This document shows positions 17,599-26,733 of a DNA stretch of 64,000 nt, piece by piece. The notes under the pieces were generated by a model. That model saw nothing but the letters and a program-made list of their open reading frames with translations. It was not told the origin of the DNA and did not search any database. Source of the stretch: JAVEDQ01 sp963783105 (lineage in GTDB: Bacteria; Actinomycetota; Actinomycetes; Frankiales; Frankiaceae); NCBI GenBank assembly GCA_963783105.1, contig CAWAMI010000007.1, positions 930,001-994,000 of the forward strand. The letters run 5' to 3'. Positions within the stretch are counted from its first letter, which is position 1, and each line of letters opens with the position of its first letter. The translations under genes were made by a program, and so were the position numbers.

Positions 17599-19281
17599 TC
17601 AGCAGCGAGCGACCGCCGCCTGAAGCGGAACCGGCGCGCGTCCCGACGGCTGTGCCCGGCCGGCCAGTACGTCGGCGAGGGCGTCGATCGAGGCGGGGAC
17701 GTCGCCGTAGGCCAGCAGCCGGATCGGTGCATCACTGGCGGCGACGGCGTACGGCGTCCCGGTGCCGACGACGGCCGCGTCACCCGCCGTACCCGCGCCC
17801 TGGGAGCCGACGGTGCGCACGGTGGAGCCGCCTCCCACCGACACCCCCCGCGCCTGCAGGGCGCCCGACAACGCGTCGGCATCGGGGCCGACGACCTGCA
17901 GCGGCGGCCGTGGCGTCGTGGCTGCACAGCCCAGCGGGGTGATGGACGCGGCGGCGATGCGCGACGCCACCGCTCGATGCTCCGTCGAACCGACCACGTC
18001 GAGACCCGGGTCGGGGCCGCTCGCCGCCTGCGCCAGCCGCAGGCGCAGCCGGACGACCCGGGTGGCGGCGTCGGTGACGGTCTGCTCGGGCAGCCGACCG
18101 CTGCGCGCCGCAGCGACCAGGGCGGCGTAGGCCTCCGACGTGTTCGCGGACATGGAGAGCAGGTCGACGCCCGCGTCGATGGCGCGCACGGCCGCGTCGC
18201 CCGCGGAGTAGTTCTTGCGGATCGCGCCCATGGTGAACGAATCAGTCATGACCACTCCACCGAAGCCGAGTTGGCGGCGCAGCAGGTCGGTCACGAGCGG
18301 ACGCGAAAGGCTCGCGGGCACGTCGGGATCCACGGCGGGCACGCGCAGGTTGCCGATCATCACGAGGTCGGCACCCCCGTCGATCCCGGCGCGGAACGGC
18401 ACCAGGTCGCGCGCCTCGAGCTGGGACCGGTCCTGCGGCAGGGTGGGCAGCTCGAGGTGGCTGTCGACGTCCGTCCCGCCGTGACCGGGGAAGTGCTTCA
18501 CGGTGGCCGCCACACCGCCGGACTGCAGCCCGGCAACGGACTCGCGGACGTAGCCGCCGACCGTCGCGGGGTCCGAGCCGAACGCGCGGGTGCCGATGAC
18601 GGTGTTGGTCGGCAGCGACGCCAGATCCGCGACCGGAGCGAGCGCCACCGTCACCCCCACGGCGCGCAGCTCGCTCGCCGTCACCTCGCCCGCCTGCCGC
18701 GCCAACGATGGGTCGCCGGTGGCGCCGATCGCCATCTCCGACGGCATCTCGGTCGCCGGGGCGCGGAGGCGGATGACGCTCCCGCCCTCCTGGTCGAGTC
18801 CGATCAGCAGGGGGAGGTCGTCGCCGGACGCGCGGGCCGCCCCGGTGAGCCCGGACGTCAGGCCGCGCAACTGCTTCGGGTCGAGCGCGTTCCCGGTCGG
18901 GAGCTGCCCGAACACCGGGTCGACCGTGTTCCGCTCGACGAGGGTGACGCCGCCGAGGTGGTACCGCCGGACCGCCTCGGCGGGGGTCTCCACGCCGAGC
19001 AGCGCGCGGTTCGCGGCGGCCTGGGCGGCCGTCACCGACGTGGCCGAGGAGCCGTAGACCTGCGGCATCAGCAGCTGCCCGATCCGGGTCTCGAGCGGCA
19101 TCGACGCGACGAGTCGGGACGCCGGGTCGGCCGCGCCGGGCACCGCCGTCGACGAACCGGCGCGATCCGGGGACGGGGCCCCGGCGACCGGCCGTCCGTC
19201 GCCACCGCCCGAGCACGCTGCCGTCGACAGCACCGCGAGCAGTCCGACCGCCGCGAGCCTCGACGGTCGGCGGGTCAGCAC
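17599..19281 (-). CDS. Glycoside hydrolase family 3 lipoprotein (NagZ-like beta-N-acetylhexosaminidase)
   Basis: The 560-residue protein has a lipoprotein-type signal (LTRRPSRLAAVGLLAVLSTAAC, Cys23) and a GH3 barrel. The catalytic loop KHFPGHGGTDVDSH lies at about 261-274 and the nucleophile Asp347 in VMTDSFTMGAI. Enzymes of this type release N-acetylglucosamine from peptidoglycan turnover fragments, here outside the membrane. A C-terminal domain of about 150 residues follows the barrel. The GTG at 19281 overlaps the stop of the preceding gene (GTGCTGA), so the two are translationally coupled. Confidence 0.88.
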   Translation of the reverse strand: MLTRRPSRLAAVGLLAVLSTAACSGGGDGRPVAGAPSPDRAGSSTAVPGAADPASRLVASMPLETRIGQLLMPQVYGSSATSVTAAQAAANRALLGVETPAEAVRRYHLGGVTLVERNTVDPVFGQLPTGNALDPKQLRGLTSGLTGAARASGDDLPLLIGLDQEGGSVIRLRAPATEMPSEMAIGATGDPSLARQAGEVTASELRAVGVTVALAPVADLASLPTNTVIGTRAFGSDPATVGGYVRESVAGLQSGGVAATVKHFPGHGGTDVDSHLELPTLPQDRSQLEARDLVPFRAGIDGGADLVMIGNLRVPAVDPDVPASLSRPLVTDLLRRQLGFGGVVMTDSFTMGAIRKNYSAGDAAVRAIDAGVDLLSMSANTSEAYAALVAAARSGRLPEQTVTDAATRVVRLRLRLAQAASGPDPGLDVVGSTEHRAVASRIAAASITPLGCAATTPRPPLQVVGPDADALSGALQARGVSVGGGSTVRTVGSQGAGTAGDAAVVGTGTPYAVAASDAPIRLLAYGDVPASIDALADVLAGRAQPSGRAPVPLQAAVARC

Positions 19282-20360
19282 GCCGAGTGCTGCGCGGCCG
19301 GGGTGTCGGAGATGACCCAGCCGCCGGCACCGGAGCCGCGCACGAGCGTGTACGTGATGGACCAGTCCGTGCACGTCTCGCCGGGGTTGACGCCCTTGTC
19401 GCCCGGCTGCGTGCTGGTGAACGCCACCGAGGCGCGGGCGGTGCCGTCGCTGTTGGGTGTGGCGGCGTTCAGGCGCACGTCGCGGTCGATCGTCCCGCTC
19501 GTCGCGTCCGTGAACTCGCCCAGCGGGTTCTTGGCCTGCTGGCTGGGACTGAGCTGGTTCCAGGCCGTGCGGTAGTCGCTGCCGTTGATCCCGGTGAAGT
19601 AGGCGTCGAGCGTGAGCGCGATGTCCGCGGCGTCCGCTCCGGTCACGGAGCTCCCGAGCGTCACGGTGGTCAGGTCGGGCGCGCCGGCGCCGGACGTCCC
19701 GGTCCGGGGGGTCGTCGTGCTGCCGGACCCGGTGCCGCTGGAACCCGATCCGCCGGTCGAGCCGGACGTGCCGGAGGAGGTCTGGCTGCGGCCGGGATCG
19801 GTGCCCCCGCTGGTCGTCCCACCCGTCGATCCCGCGGGAGCGCTCGCGACGGAGCCGGGGGTGTCGGACCCACGCCTGCTCAGCACGAGCCCGGCCGTCA
19901 CGGCCGCGGCCACGAGAACCACGACACCGACGATGATGCCGACGACCTTCCCCGTGTTCGGGCGGGGCAGGGGCCCAGGCGGCCCGGGATAGGGAGCGGG
20001 CGGCACACCACCGGGTCCGGACTGCGGGGGGCCCGGGATCGTCGGGTGGGCTGACTGGCTCGGGATCCAGCCCTGCCCGCTGTACTGCTGGCCGCTGTAC
20101 TGCTGGCCGCTGTACTGCTGCCCCGGGCTCTGCGTCGGCCCCGCGGACGGGCCATCACCGGCTGTGGGCCAGCCCGCCGCGCCTTCCGGCATCCAGCCGG
20201 GTTGGGCAGGCCAGCCCTCGGCGAGTGCACGGGCGCTGGCAGAGGTCTCCTCCGCCTCCGGATCCGACGGGCCGCGCGGCTCCGGAGGCCTCGCCCCACC
20301 CGTCCGGGATGGCGGGGAGAGCCACATGTTGGACTGGTCGCCCTCGTTGACCTCGGACAT
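19275..20360 (-). CDS. Pro/Gly-rich membrane-anchored protein of unknown function
   Basis: The 361-residue protein has a proline-rich cytoplasmic N-terminus (residues 1-138) with a GQQYS repeat encoded by a 15-bp array. A single membrane helix follows (GIIVGVVVLVAAAVTAGLVL, about 142-163), then a Ser/Gly/Thr-rich stalk and a C-terminal extracytoplasmic domain of about 125 residues containing two cysteines (GETCTDWSI and a terminal SAC). The last domain resembles the cystatin-like fold domains common in actinobacterial surface proteins, an inference from strand pattern only. It is coupled to the downstream GH3 lipoprotein, so both may act in the cell wall. Confidence 0.7.
   Translation of the reverse strand: MSEVNEGDQSNMWLSPPSRTGGARPPEPRGPSDPEAEETSASARALAEGWPAQPGWMPEGAAGWPTAGDGPSAGPTQSPGQQYSGQQYSGQQYSGQGWIPSQSAHPTIPGPPQSGPGGVPPAPYPGPPGPLPRPNTGKVVGIIVGVVVLVAAAVTAGLVLSRRGSDTPGSVASAPAGSTGGTTSGGTDPGRSQTSSGTSGSTGGSGSSGTGSGSTTTPRTGTSGAGAPDLTTVTLGSSVTGADAADIALTLDAYFTGINGSDYRTAWNQLSPSQQAKNPLGEFTDATSGTIDRDVRLNAATPNSDGTARASVAFTSTQPGDKGVNPGETCTDWSITYTLVRGSGAGGWVISDTPAAQHSAC
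20078..20122. repeat. 15-bp tandem repeat, three copies, in-frame
   Basis: Unit CGCTGTACTGCTGGC occurs three times (the last with one change) and encodes GQQYS repeats in the proline-rich membrane protein on the minus strand. The array keeps the reading frame. Confidence 0.9.
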
Positions 20361-20531
20361 GGCGCCTCCTGTCGTTGGCCGACGGGAGAACAGTAGGAGT
20401 TCGCCACCGCGGCGTCCCGCGATCCGGCGGATTGCGACCGACTTCTCCGGGTTTGCTCGGTCACCGTCCCGGACGCTTCGGCCACCCGTCGCGGCCCCGT
20501 CGGGCTGCTGTCCGGACGGCACAATGGTCGG

Positions 20532-20726
20532 GTGCGGCTGACGGACTTCTGGGAGCGGATGCGGCGGAGCTTCGGCGACTCCTACGCCGACTCGCTGGCG
20601 CGGGACCACGTGCTCGCCACCCTGTCGGGCCGCACCGTCGAGCAGGCGCTCTCCGAGGGGGAGGACGCCAAGACGGTCTGGCGGGCGATCTGCGCGGAGT
20701 TCGAGGTGCCCGCGCGCGAGCGCTGA
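20532..20726 (+). CDS. DUF3046 domain protein
   Basis: This 64-residue protein, MRLTDFWERMRRSFGDSYADSLARDH at its start, is a typical DUF3046 member. The family is encoded directly upstream of recA in many actinobacteria; its function is not known. The start is GTG at 20532. It lies 169 bp before recA and is separated from it by the LexA box, so it is probably not part of the SOS transcript. Confidence 0.85.
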   Translation: MRLTDFWERMRRSFGDSYADSLARDHVLATLSGRTVEQALSEGEDAKTVWRAICAEFEVPARER

Positions 20727-20761
20727 ACCGCGTCTCGTCGATCCGGCGTGTCGGCGCCGAA

Positions 20762-20777
20762 TCGAACACGCGTTCGG
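20762..20777. promoter_or_regulatory. LexA (SOS) box upstream of recA
   Basis: TCGAACACGCGTTCGG matches the actinobacterial SOS consensus TCGAAC-N4-GTTCGA with one mismatch. It lies 119 bp before the recA start and just before a TAGCTT sequence that could serve as -10. LexA repression of recA is the established role of such a site. Confidence 0.9.
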
Positions 20778-20895
20778 CTAGCTTGTGGATCGACCGCGCT
20801 CCTCCACAGGGGGACGCTGTCCCCGGATTTTGTCGGACCGGCGTCCTAACGTCCCCGACGACATCGACGGAACACGAACTCGAGGGGTGGCCCCC

Positions 20896-21942
20896 ATGGC
20901 AGGACTCGACCGCGAGAAGGCTCTGGCCAACGCGCTGACGCAGATCGAGAAGTCGTTCGGCAAGGGGTCGGTGATGCGGCTCGGGGACGAGGTGCGTCCA
21001 CCGATCCAGGTGATCCCGACCGGGTCGATCGCGCTCGACGTCGCGCTGGGCATCGGTGGGCTCCCGCGTGGACGGGTGGTCGAGATCTACGGGCCCGAGA
21101 GCAGCGGTAAGACGAGCCTCGCCCTGCACGCGGTCGCGAGCGCTCAGGCCGCCGGGGGCATCGCCGCCTTCATCGACGCCGAGCACGCGCTCGACCCGGA
21201 GTACGCCCGCAAGCTGGGCGTCGACACCGACGCCCTGCTCGTCTCACAGCCCGACACGGGGGAGCAGGCGCTGGAGATCGCCGACATGCTCGTCCGGTCG
21301 AATGCGCTCGACATCCTCGTCATCGACTCGGTGGCGGCGTTGACGCCCCGCGCCGAGATCGAGGGCGAAATGGGTGACAGCCACGTCGGGCTGCAAGCCC
21401 GCCTGATGAGCCAGGCGCTCCGCAAGATCACGGGTGCGCTCAGCCACTCCGGCACGACGGCGATCTTCATCAACCAGCTGCGCGAGAAGATCGGCGTGAT
21501 GTTCGGTTCCCCGGAGACGACGACCGGCGGCAAGGCGCTCAAGTTCTACGCCTCGGTGCGTCTCGACGTCCGCCGGATCGAGACCCTGAAGGACGGCAGC
21601 GAGCCCGTGGGCAGCCGGGTCAAGGTCAAGGTCGTCAAGAACAAGGTGAGCCCGCCGTTCCGGATCGCCGAGTTCGACATGCTCTTCGGTCTGGGCATCA
21701 GCCGAGAGGGCGGCCTGATCGACATGGGCGTCGAGAACGGCTTCGTCCGTAAGGCGGGGGCCTGGTACACCTACGAGGGCGACCAGCTCGGGCAGGGCAA
21801 GGAGAATGCCAGGGCCTTCCTGCGCGACAACCCGGACATCGCCAACGAGCTCGAGAAGCGCATCAAGGAGAAGCTCGGCGTCGTCCCGGTGCTCGACGCA
21901 CCACAGGTACCGGCGCCGGCGCCAGCCCCCGTCGACTTCTAG
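20896..21942 (+). CDS. recA: Recombinase RecA
   Basis: The 348-residue RecA protein is normal length. It has Walker A GPESSGKT at 70-77 (approximately), the L1 loop region, the IFINQLREKIGVMFGSPETTTGG L2 segment split here across loop and strand, and the C-terminal lid. It promotes strand exchange and LexA self-cleavage. The ATG at 20896 follows AGGGGTGG. No intein is present. The C-terminus is Pro/Ala-rich and ends VDF. The gene is preceded by a LexA box and followed after 10 bp by recX. Confidence 0.98.
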   Translation: MAGLDREKALANALTQIEKSFGKGSVMRLGDEVRPPIQVIPTGSIALDVALGIGGLPRGRVVEIYGPESSGKTSLALHAVASAQAAGGIAAFIDAEHALDPEYARKLGVDTDALLVSQPDTGEQALEIADMLVRSNALDILVIDSVAALTPRAEIEGEMGDSHVGLQARLMSQALRKITGALSHSGTTAIFINQLREKIGVMFGSPETTTGGKALKFYASVRLDVRRIETLKDGSEPVGSRVKVKVVKNKVSPPFRIAEFDMLFGLGISREGGLIDMGVENGFVRKAGAWYTYEGDQLGQGKENARAFLRDNPDIANELEKRIKEKLGVVPVLDAPQVPAPAPAPVDF

Positions 21943-21952
21943 GGGTCGCGGC

Positions 21953-22537
21953 GTGGCGGCCCGCCGTCGATCGCGGATCCGGGAGTTGAGCCCGGACCCG
22001 GAGGTGGCTGAGCGGCAGGCGAAAGACCTGTGTCTGCGGATGCTCACCGACCGGGCGAGGACCCGGCACGAGCTGGCCGACGTGCTCACCGAGGAGGGGG
22101 TGCCGGGCGACGTCATCACCGCGGTGCTCGATCGCCTCGTCGAGCTGCGGCTGATCGACGACGCCGCCTATGCGGAAGCGTTCGTCCGCAGCCGGCAGCG
22201 CGCCGGCGTGGCGAAGCGGACGGTCACTCGCGAGCTGCGGTCCAAGGGCGTCGGGGAGGACGAGGCGGAGGCGGCGCTCGCCACGATCGATCCGGAACAG
22301 GAGCGAGAGGCCGCGTTCCAGTTGGCGGTTCGACGGGCGGCGAGGACGGCGGGTCTCCCGCTCGAGGCGCGGCGTCGGCGGCTGTACGGACTCCTCGCTC
22401 GGCGCGGCTATCCCTCGGACGTCGTGTCGGCCGCTGTCGAGCACGCGCTGTTCGGCACGGGCGGCTCGGGCGACGACACGTTCGGCGGAGACGACGAATG
22501 GGGCCCTCCGGCCAGCGACCGGCAGGCGTCCGGGTGA
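21953..22537 (+). CDS. recX: Regulatory protein RecX
   Basis: RecX binds RecA filaments and inhibits them. The 194-residue protein has the tandem three-helix repeats of the family: CLRMLTDRARTRHELADVL, then LIDDAAYAEAFVRSRQRAG and RRRLYGLLARRGYPSDVV. The start is GTG at 21953, 10 bp after recA, as in other actinobacteria. The C-terminal 25 residues are acidic and Gly-rich. Confidence 0.92.
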   Translation: MAARRRSRIRELSPDPEVAERQAKDLCLRMLTDRARTRHELADVLTEEGVPGDVITAVLDRLVELRLIDDAAYAEAFVRSRQRAGVAKRTVTRELRSKGVGEDEAEAALATIDPEQEREAAFQLAVRRAARTAGLPLEARRRRLYGLLARRGYPSDVVSAAVEHALFGTGGSGDDTFGGDDEWGPPASDRQASG

Positions 22538-22544
22538 GCAGTTC

Positions 22545-22574
22545 TTGACCGGCTTGATCGGGAAGCCCTAATCT
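22545..22574 (+). promoter_or_regulatory. Candidate vegetative promoter for rny
   Basis: TTGACC and TAATCT are separated by 18 bp in the 236-bp recX-rny gap, a good SigA-type match. A start point near 22581 would give an rny leader of about 190 nt. No obvious structured element is seen in that leader. Confidence 0.5.
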
Positions 22575-22773
22575 CCCGCCTCAAGCAGAAGGACTACCGC
22601 GGCTTCGCGACGCACATATCGACCCGATCCTTGACCTCGACATTTCGAAAGGCCTGACCGCGCGACGGTCGGAGGGGATCCACCTCCGGCTCGTCCGTTG
22701 CGACGCCTCCGGGGCGTCCGCCTGCTGGCCCTGCGCGCTCGCGCGGGCCCCAGCGGAACACCGGGGAGGTCGG

Positions 22774-24438
22774 GTGGAGCTTCTCCTCGGGCTGCTCCTG
22801 CTGGTCCTCGTCGCCGTCGTCGGTGTGCTGGCCGTGCTGCTCCACCGTGCCTCCAAGCACTGGTCGGAGATCGCGGCGGGGTCGGCCTCGGGTCGTTCGC
22901 CGGCCGAGCTCGACCGGGCGAACACGGACGCGGAGTCGCTGCGCGTGGCGGCCCAGCGGGACGCCGACACCCTTCGGCGGCAGGCGGAGGCCACCCGAGC
23001 CGCCGCCGAGTCCGAGATCACGGCTGCGCAGTCCGAGTTCGCAGCGGCGCAGTCCGAGGCCCACTCGGCGGCCGAGAGCGCACGGGCCACGATGGACCGC
23101 GAGCTCCGGCAGCGGGAGCACGAGCTCGACATCCGTCAGGAGCGGCTGGAGGCGCGGGAGGAACGCCTCTCCGAACGGCAGCGCGGGCTCGACGACGAGG
23201 CCCATCAGATCGAGACCCGCGAGCACGAGCTGGCGCGCAAGGAGGCCGAGATCGCCCGCCGCAAGGCGGAGCTGGCCGACCTGGAACAGGAGCGTCACCG
23301 CGTCCTCGAGCAGGTCGCGGGGCTCACCGTGGCAGAGGCGCGGGCCGAACTCGTGGCGCAGGCCGAACAGCAGGCCAAGCGGGACGCCGCACTGCTGGTG
23401 CGCGACATCGAGTCCCAGGCCCGGGAGGAGGGGGAGGATCGCGCCCGCAAGATCGTCACGTTGGCGATCCAGCGGGTCGCCAGCGAGCAGACGGCCGAGT
23501 CCGTTGTGAGCGTCCTGCACCTGCCGCACGACGAGATGAAGGGGCGGATCATCGGTCGCGAGGGCCGAAACATCCGCGCCTACGAAGCGGTCACCGGGGT
23601 GAACGTCATCATCGACGACACACCCGAGGCGGTGCTGCTGTCCTGCTTCGACCCGGTGCGGCGGGAGGTCGGACGCCTGACGCTCGAGGCGCTGATCCTC
23701 GACGGGCGGATCCACCCGCAGCGCATCGAGGAGCAGTACGAACGGGCCAAGGCCGAGGTCGAGGCCCTCTGCGTGCGCGCCGGCGAGGACGCCCTCGTCG
23801 AGGTCGGCATCGACGAGATGCATCCCGACCTCATCGCGCTGCTCGGACGGCTCCGGTACCGCACCAGCTACGGGCAGAACGTGCTGAAGCACCTCGTGGA
23901 GTCGGCCCACCTCGCGGGGGTGATGGCGCACGAGCTACGTCTCCCGGCGCCGCTGGCGAAACGGGGCACGCTCCTGCACGACGTCGGTAAGGCGCTCACC
24001 CACGAGGTCGAGGGCTCGCATGCGCTGATCGGCGCCGAACTCGCCCGTCGTTACGAGGAGGACGAGGAGGTCGTCCACGCGATCGAGGCGCACCACAACG
24101 AGGTGGAACCGCACAGCATCGGCGCGGTGCTCACGCAGGCGGCCGACCAGATCTCGGGCGGTCGGCCCGGCGCCCGGCGCGAGAGTCTCGAGTCCTACGT
24201 GAAGCGGCTCGAGCGGATCGAACAGATCGCCGCCGAGAAGCCGGGAGTCGACAAGGTCTTCGCCATGCAGGCCGGGCGCGAGGTCCGGGTGATGGTCGTG
24301 CCGGACGCGGTGGACGACATCGGCGCGCAGGTGCTCGCCCGGGACGTCGCCAAGCAGATCGAGGACGAGCTCACCTACCCCGGGCAGATCCGGGTGACGG
24401 TCGTGCGCGAGACGCGCTCCACGGAGATCGCTCGCTGA
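22774..24438 (+). CDS. rny: Ribonuclease Y
   Basis: RNase Y is a membrane-anchored endoribonuclease that initiates mRNA decay. The 554-residue protein has an N-terminal membrane helix (residues 3-24), a long charged coiled coil (about 40-215), a KH domain with GRIIGREGRNIRAYE, and an HD phosphodiesterase domain with LLHDVGKALTHEVEGSH at about 400-416. The start GTG at 22774 follows GGGGAGGTCGG. It sits between recX and miaB, the order seen in streptomycetes. Confidence 0.94.
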   Translation: MELLLGLLLLVLVAVVGVLAVLLHRASKHWSEIAAGSASGRSPAELDRANTDAESLRVAAQRDADTLRRQAEATRAAAESEITAAQSEFAAAQSEAHSAAESARATMDRELRQREHELDIRQERLEAREERLSERQRGLDDEAHQIETREHELARKEAEIARRKAELADLEQERHRVLEQVAGLTVAEARAELVAQAEQQAKRDAALLVRDIESQAREEGEDRARKIVTLAIQRVASEQTAESVVSVLHLPHDEMKGRIIGREGRNIRAYEAVTGVNVIIDDTPEAVLLSCFDPVRREVGRLTLEALILDGRIHPQRIEEQYERAKAEVEALCVRAGEDALVEVGIDEMHPDLIALLGRLRYRTSYGQNVLKHLVESAHLAGVMAHELRLPAPLAKRGTLLHDVGKALTHEVEGSHALIGAELARRYEEDEEVVHAIEAHHNEVEPHSIGAVLTQAADQISGGRPGARRESLESYVKRLERIEQIAAEKPGVDKVFAMQAGREVRVMVVPDAVDDIGAQVLARDVAKQIEDELTYPGQIRVTVVRETRSTEIAR

Positions 24439-24499
24439 CCGGAGGCGCGACGGCCCGAGGGCACCGCCCGGCAACAGTCCCGGTCGTAGGCTCGACGCC

Positions 24500-25987
24500 A
24501 TGAGTCGGACGTACGAGGTGCGCACGTACGGCTGCCAGATGAACGTGCACGACTCCGAGCGCCTTGCCGGGGTGCTCGAGGGCGCCGGTTACGTGCGCTC
24601 GGAGCCCGGGCGCGACCCCGATCTCGTCGTGTTCAACACCTGCGCGGTACGCGAGAACGCCGACAATCGGCTCTACGGCAACCTCGGCCACCTCCGGCCC
24701 GTCAAGCATGCGCATCCGGGCATGCAGATCGCCGTCGGCGGCTGCCTGGCGCAGAAGGACCGCGGGACGATCGTCCGCCGGGCGCCCTGGGTCGACGTGG
24801 TCTTCGGAACGCACAACCTCGGCTCGCTGCCCGCACTGCTCGAACGCGCGCGGCACAACGACGAGGCCCAGGTCGAGATCGCCGAGGCGCTCGAGACGTT
24901 CCCCTCGACGCTGCCCGCCCGCCGCGAGTCCAGCTACTCGGCCTGGGTGAGCATCAGCGTCGGCTGCGACAACACGTGCACCTTCTGCATCGTGCCGAGC
25001 CTGCGGGGCAAGGAGCGGGACCGCCGGCCCGGCGACGTCCTCGCCGAGGTGGAGGCCCTGGCCGCCGAGGGAGTCCTCGAGGTCACCCTGCTCGGTCAGA
25101 ACGTCAACTCCTACGGGCGCGAGTTCGGCGACCGGCAGGCGTTCGGCAAGCTGCTCCGCTCCTGCGGCGACGTGCCGGGCCTGGAGCGGGTCCGCTTCAC
25201 CAGCCCGCATCCCCGGGACTTCACGGACGACGTGATCGCGGCGATGGCCGAGACGCCCAACGTCTGTCCCTCGCTGCACATGCCGCTGCAGTCCGGGTCC
25301 GACCCGGTGTTGCGCCGGATGCGCCGCTCCTACCGTTCCGAGCGGTTCCTCGGCATCGTCGAGCGGGTGCGCGAGGCGCTGCCCGACGCGGCGATCACCA
25401 CCGACATCATCGTCGGCTTCCCCGGCGAGACGGAGACCGACTTCGAGGCCACGCTCGAGGTCGTGCGGGCCGCGCGGTTCTCCAGCGCCTTCACCTTCCA
25501 GTATTCGAAGCGACCCGGGACGCCGGCCGCCGAGATGGACGACCAGGTCCCGCGCGAGGTCGTGGCGGAGCGCTACGCGCGGCTCGTCGCGCTGCAGGAC
25601 GAGATCGCGTGGGCGGAGAACCGGGCCCAGGTCGGGCGGGCCGTCGAGGTGCTCGTGGCCACGGGCGAGGGGCGCAAGGACGCCGGCACCGGGCGGTTGT
25701 CCGGGCGGGCCCGCGACGGCCGGCTGGTCCACTTCCGGGCGAGTGGCGACAGCGTCGCTCCGCGACCGGGGGACAGCGTCGCTCCGCGACCGGGGGACAT
25801 CGTGACCACGACGGTGACCCGGGCCGCGCCCCACCACCTGCTCGCCGACGAGCCGCCGCTGGCCTGGCGGCGGACCCGCGCGGGCGAGCTGGGGTCCGCC
25901 GATTCCCCCTGCTCCACGGGCGCACCGACGCCTCGGGCGGTCGGGCTCGGGCTGCCGCGCGTCGGCGCCCCCGTGCCGAGCGCCTGA
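24500..25987 (+). CDS. miaB: tRNA-2-methylthio-N6-isopentenyladenosine(37) synthase MiaB
   Basis: MiaB is a two-cluster radical-SAM enzyme that methylthiolates A37 of tRNAs after MiaA acts. The 495-residue protein has UPF0004 cysteines in TYGCQMNVHDSE, NTCAVRENA and VGGCLAQKD. The radical-SAM CDNTCTFC motif has cysteines at 156, 160 and 163. The C-terminal TRAM domain holds an exact in-frame duplication of eight residues (DSVAPRPG twice), followed by about 45 extra polar residues. miaA follows two genes downstream. Confidence 0.94.
   Translation: MSRTYEVRTYGCQMNVHDSERLAGVLEGAGYVRSEPGRDPDLVVFNTCAVRENADNRLYGNLGHLRPVKHAHPGMQIAVGGCLAQKDRGTIVRRAPWVDVVFGTHNLGSLPALLERARHNDEAQVEIAEALETFPSTLPARRESSYSAWVSISVGCDNTCTFCIVPSLRGKERDRRPGDVLAEVEALAAEGVLEVTLLGQNVNSYGREFGDRQAFGKLLRSCGDVPGLERVRFTSPHPRDFTDDVIAAMAETPNVCPSLHMPLQSGSDPVLRRMRRSYRSERFLGIVERVREALPDAAITTDIIVGFPGETETDFEATLEVVRAARFSSAFTFQYSKRPGTPAAEMDDQVPREVVAERYARLVALQDEIAWAENRAQVGRAVEVLVATGEGRKDAGTGRLSGRARDGRLVHFRASGDSVAPRPGDSVAPRPGDIVTTTVTRAAPHHLLADEPPLAWRRTRAGELGSADSPCSTGAPTPRAVGLGLPRVGAPVPSA
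25748..25795. repeat. 24-bp tandem duplication inside miaB
   Basis: Two identical, adjacent 24-bp units (25748-25771 and 25772-25795) encode DSVAPRPG twice within the TRAM RNA-binding domain. Identity at every base, including third positions, points to a recent duplication. Confidence 0.95.
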
Positions 25988-26019
25988 GCGGGGCCTGGGT
26001 CCCGAGAACTGAGCCGGAG

Positions 26020-26733
26020 ATGCCCCTCGTCGCCGCTGCCGTCTGTCCGCACCCGCCGTTGCTGGTGCGGGAGGTCGGGGTGGGCGTGGAGGTCACCGCC
26101 CGTGCCGCCGCCCTGGATGCCGTCACCGAGTTGGTGGGCTCGGAACCCGACCTCGTCGTCGTGGTCGGCGACGGACCGGTGCGGGCGTCCTACGGCCCTC
26201 AGGACTCCGGGTCCTTCGCGGGCTTCGGGGTGGACCTGGTCGTCCCGCTCGGACCCGAGCCGGGGGAGGGCCCGCCCGCGCTGCCTCTCGCGACCGCCGT
26301 CGGCGCCTGGCTGCTGCAGCAGTCCGGCTGGAAGGGGCAGGCACGCGCGCTGGCCGTACCCGTGAGCGCGCCGCCGGAGGCCGCCGCCGCTTGGGGCGCT
26401 GAGCTCGCCGACCTCGACGAGCGCGTCGCCCTGCTGTGCATGGGCGACGGCTCGGCACGGAGGTCGGAGAAAGCCCCCGGCTGGTGGGACGAGCGGGCCG
26501 AGCCCTTCGACGCCGCCGTCGCCGCGGCCCTCGGCTCGGCCGACGGAGCCGCCCTTCTCGCCCTCGATGCGGGCCTGGCCGCGGAGCTGCTGGCGGCCGG
26601 GCGGGCGAGCTGGCAGGTGCTGGCCGGCGCCAGCTGCGAGGGGACGTGGACGGCCCGGCTCGGCTACGCCGACGCACCGTTCGGGGTCGGGTACTTCGTC
26701 GCGCAGTGGACGCGCGAGACCCCGTCCTCGTGA
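26020..26733 (+). CDS. Class III extradiol dioxygenase-like protein of the miaB-miaA locus
   Basis: The 237-residue protein starts PLVAAAVCPHPPLLVREVG, the fold signature of the class III extradiol ring-cleavage dioxygenase superfamily. The typical second metal ligand pattern is hard to see, so activity is doubtful. It corresponds by position to an uncharacterised alanine-rich protein found before miaA in mycobacteria. Its TGA overlaps the miaA ATG (TGATG). Function unknown; the fold assignment is moderately confident. Confidence 0.75.
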   Translation: MPLVAAAVCPHPPLLVREVGVGVEVTARAAALDAVTELVGSEPDLVVVVGDGPVRASYGPQDSGSFAGFGVDLVVPLGPEPGEGPPALPLATAVGAWLLQQSGWKGQARALAVPVSAPPEAAAAWGAELADLDERVALLCMGDGSARRSEKAPGWWDERAEPFDAAVAAALGSADGAALLALDAGLAAELLAAGRASWQVLAGASCEGTWTARLGYADAPFGVGYFVAQWTRETPSS

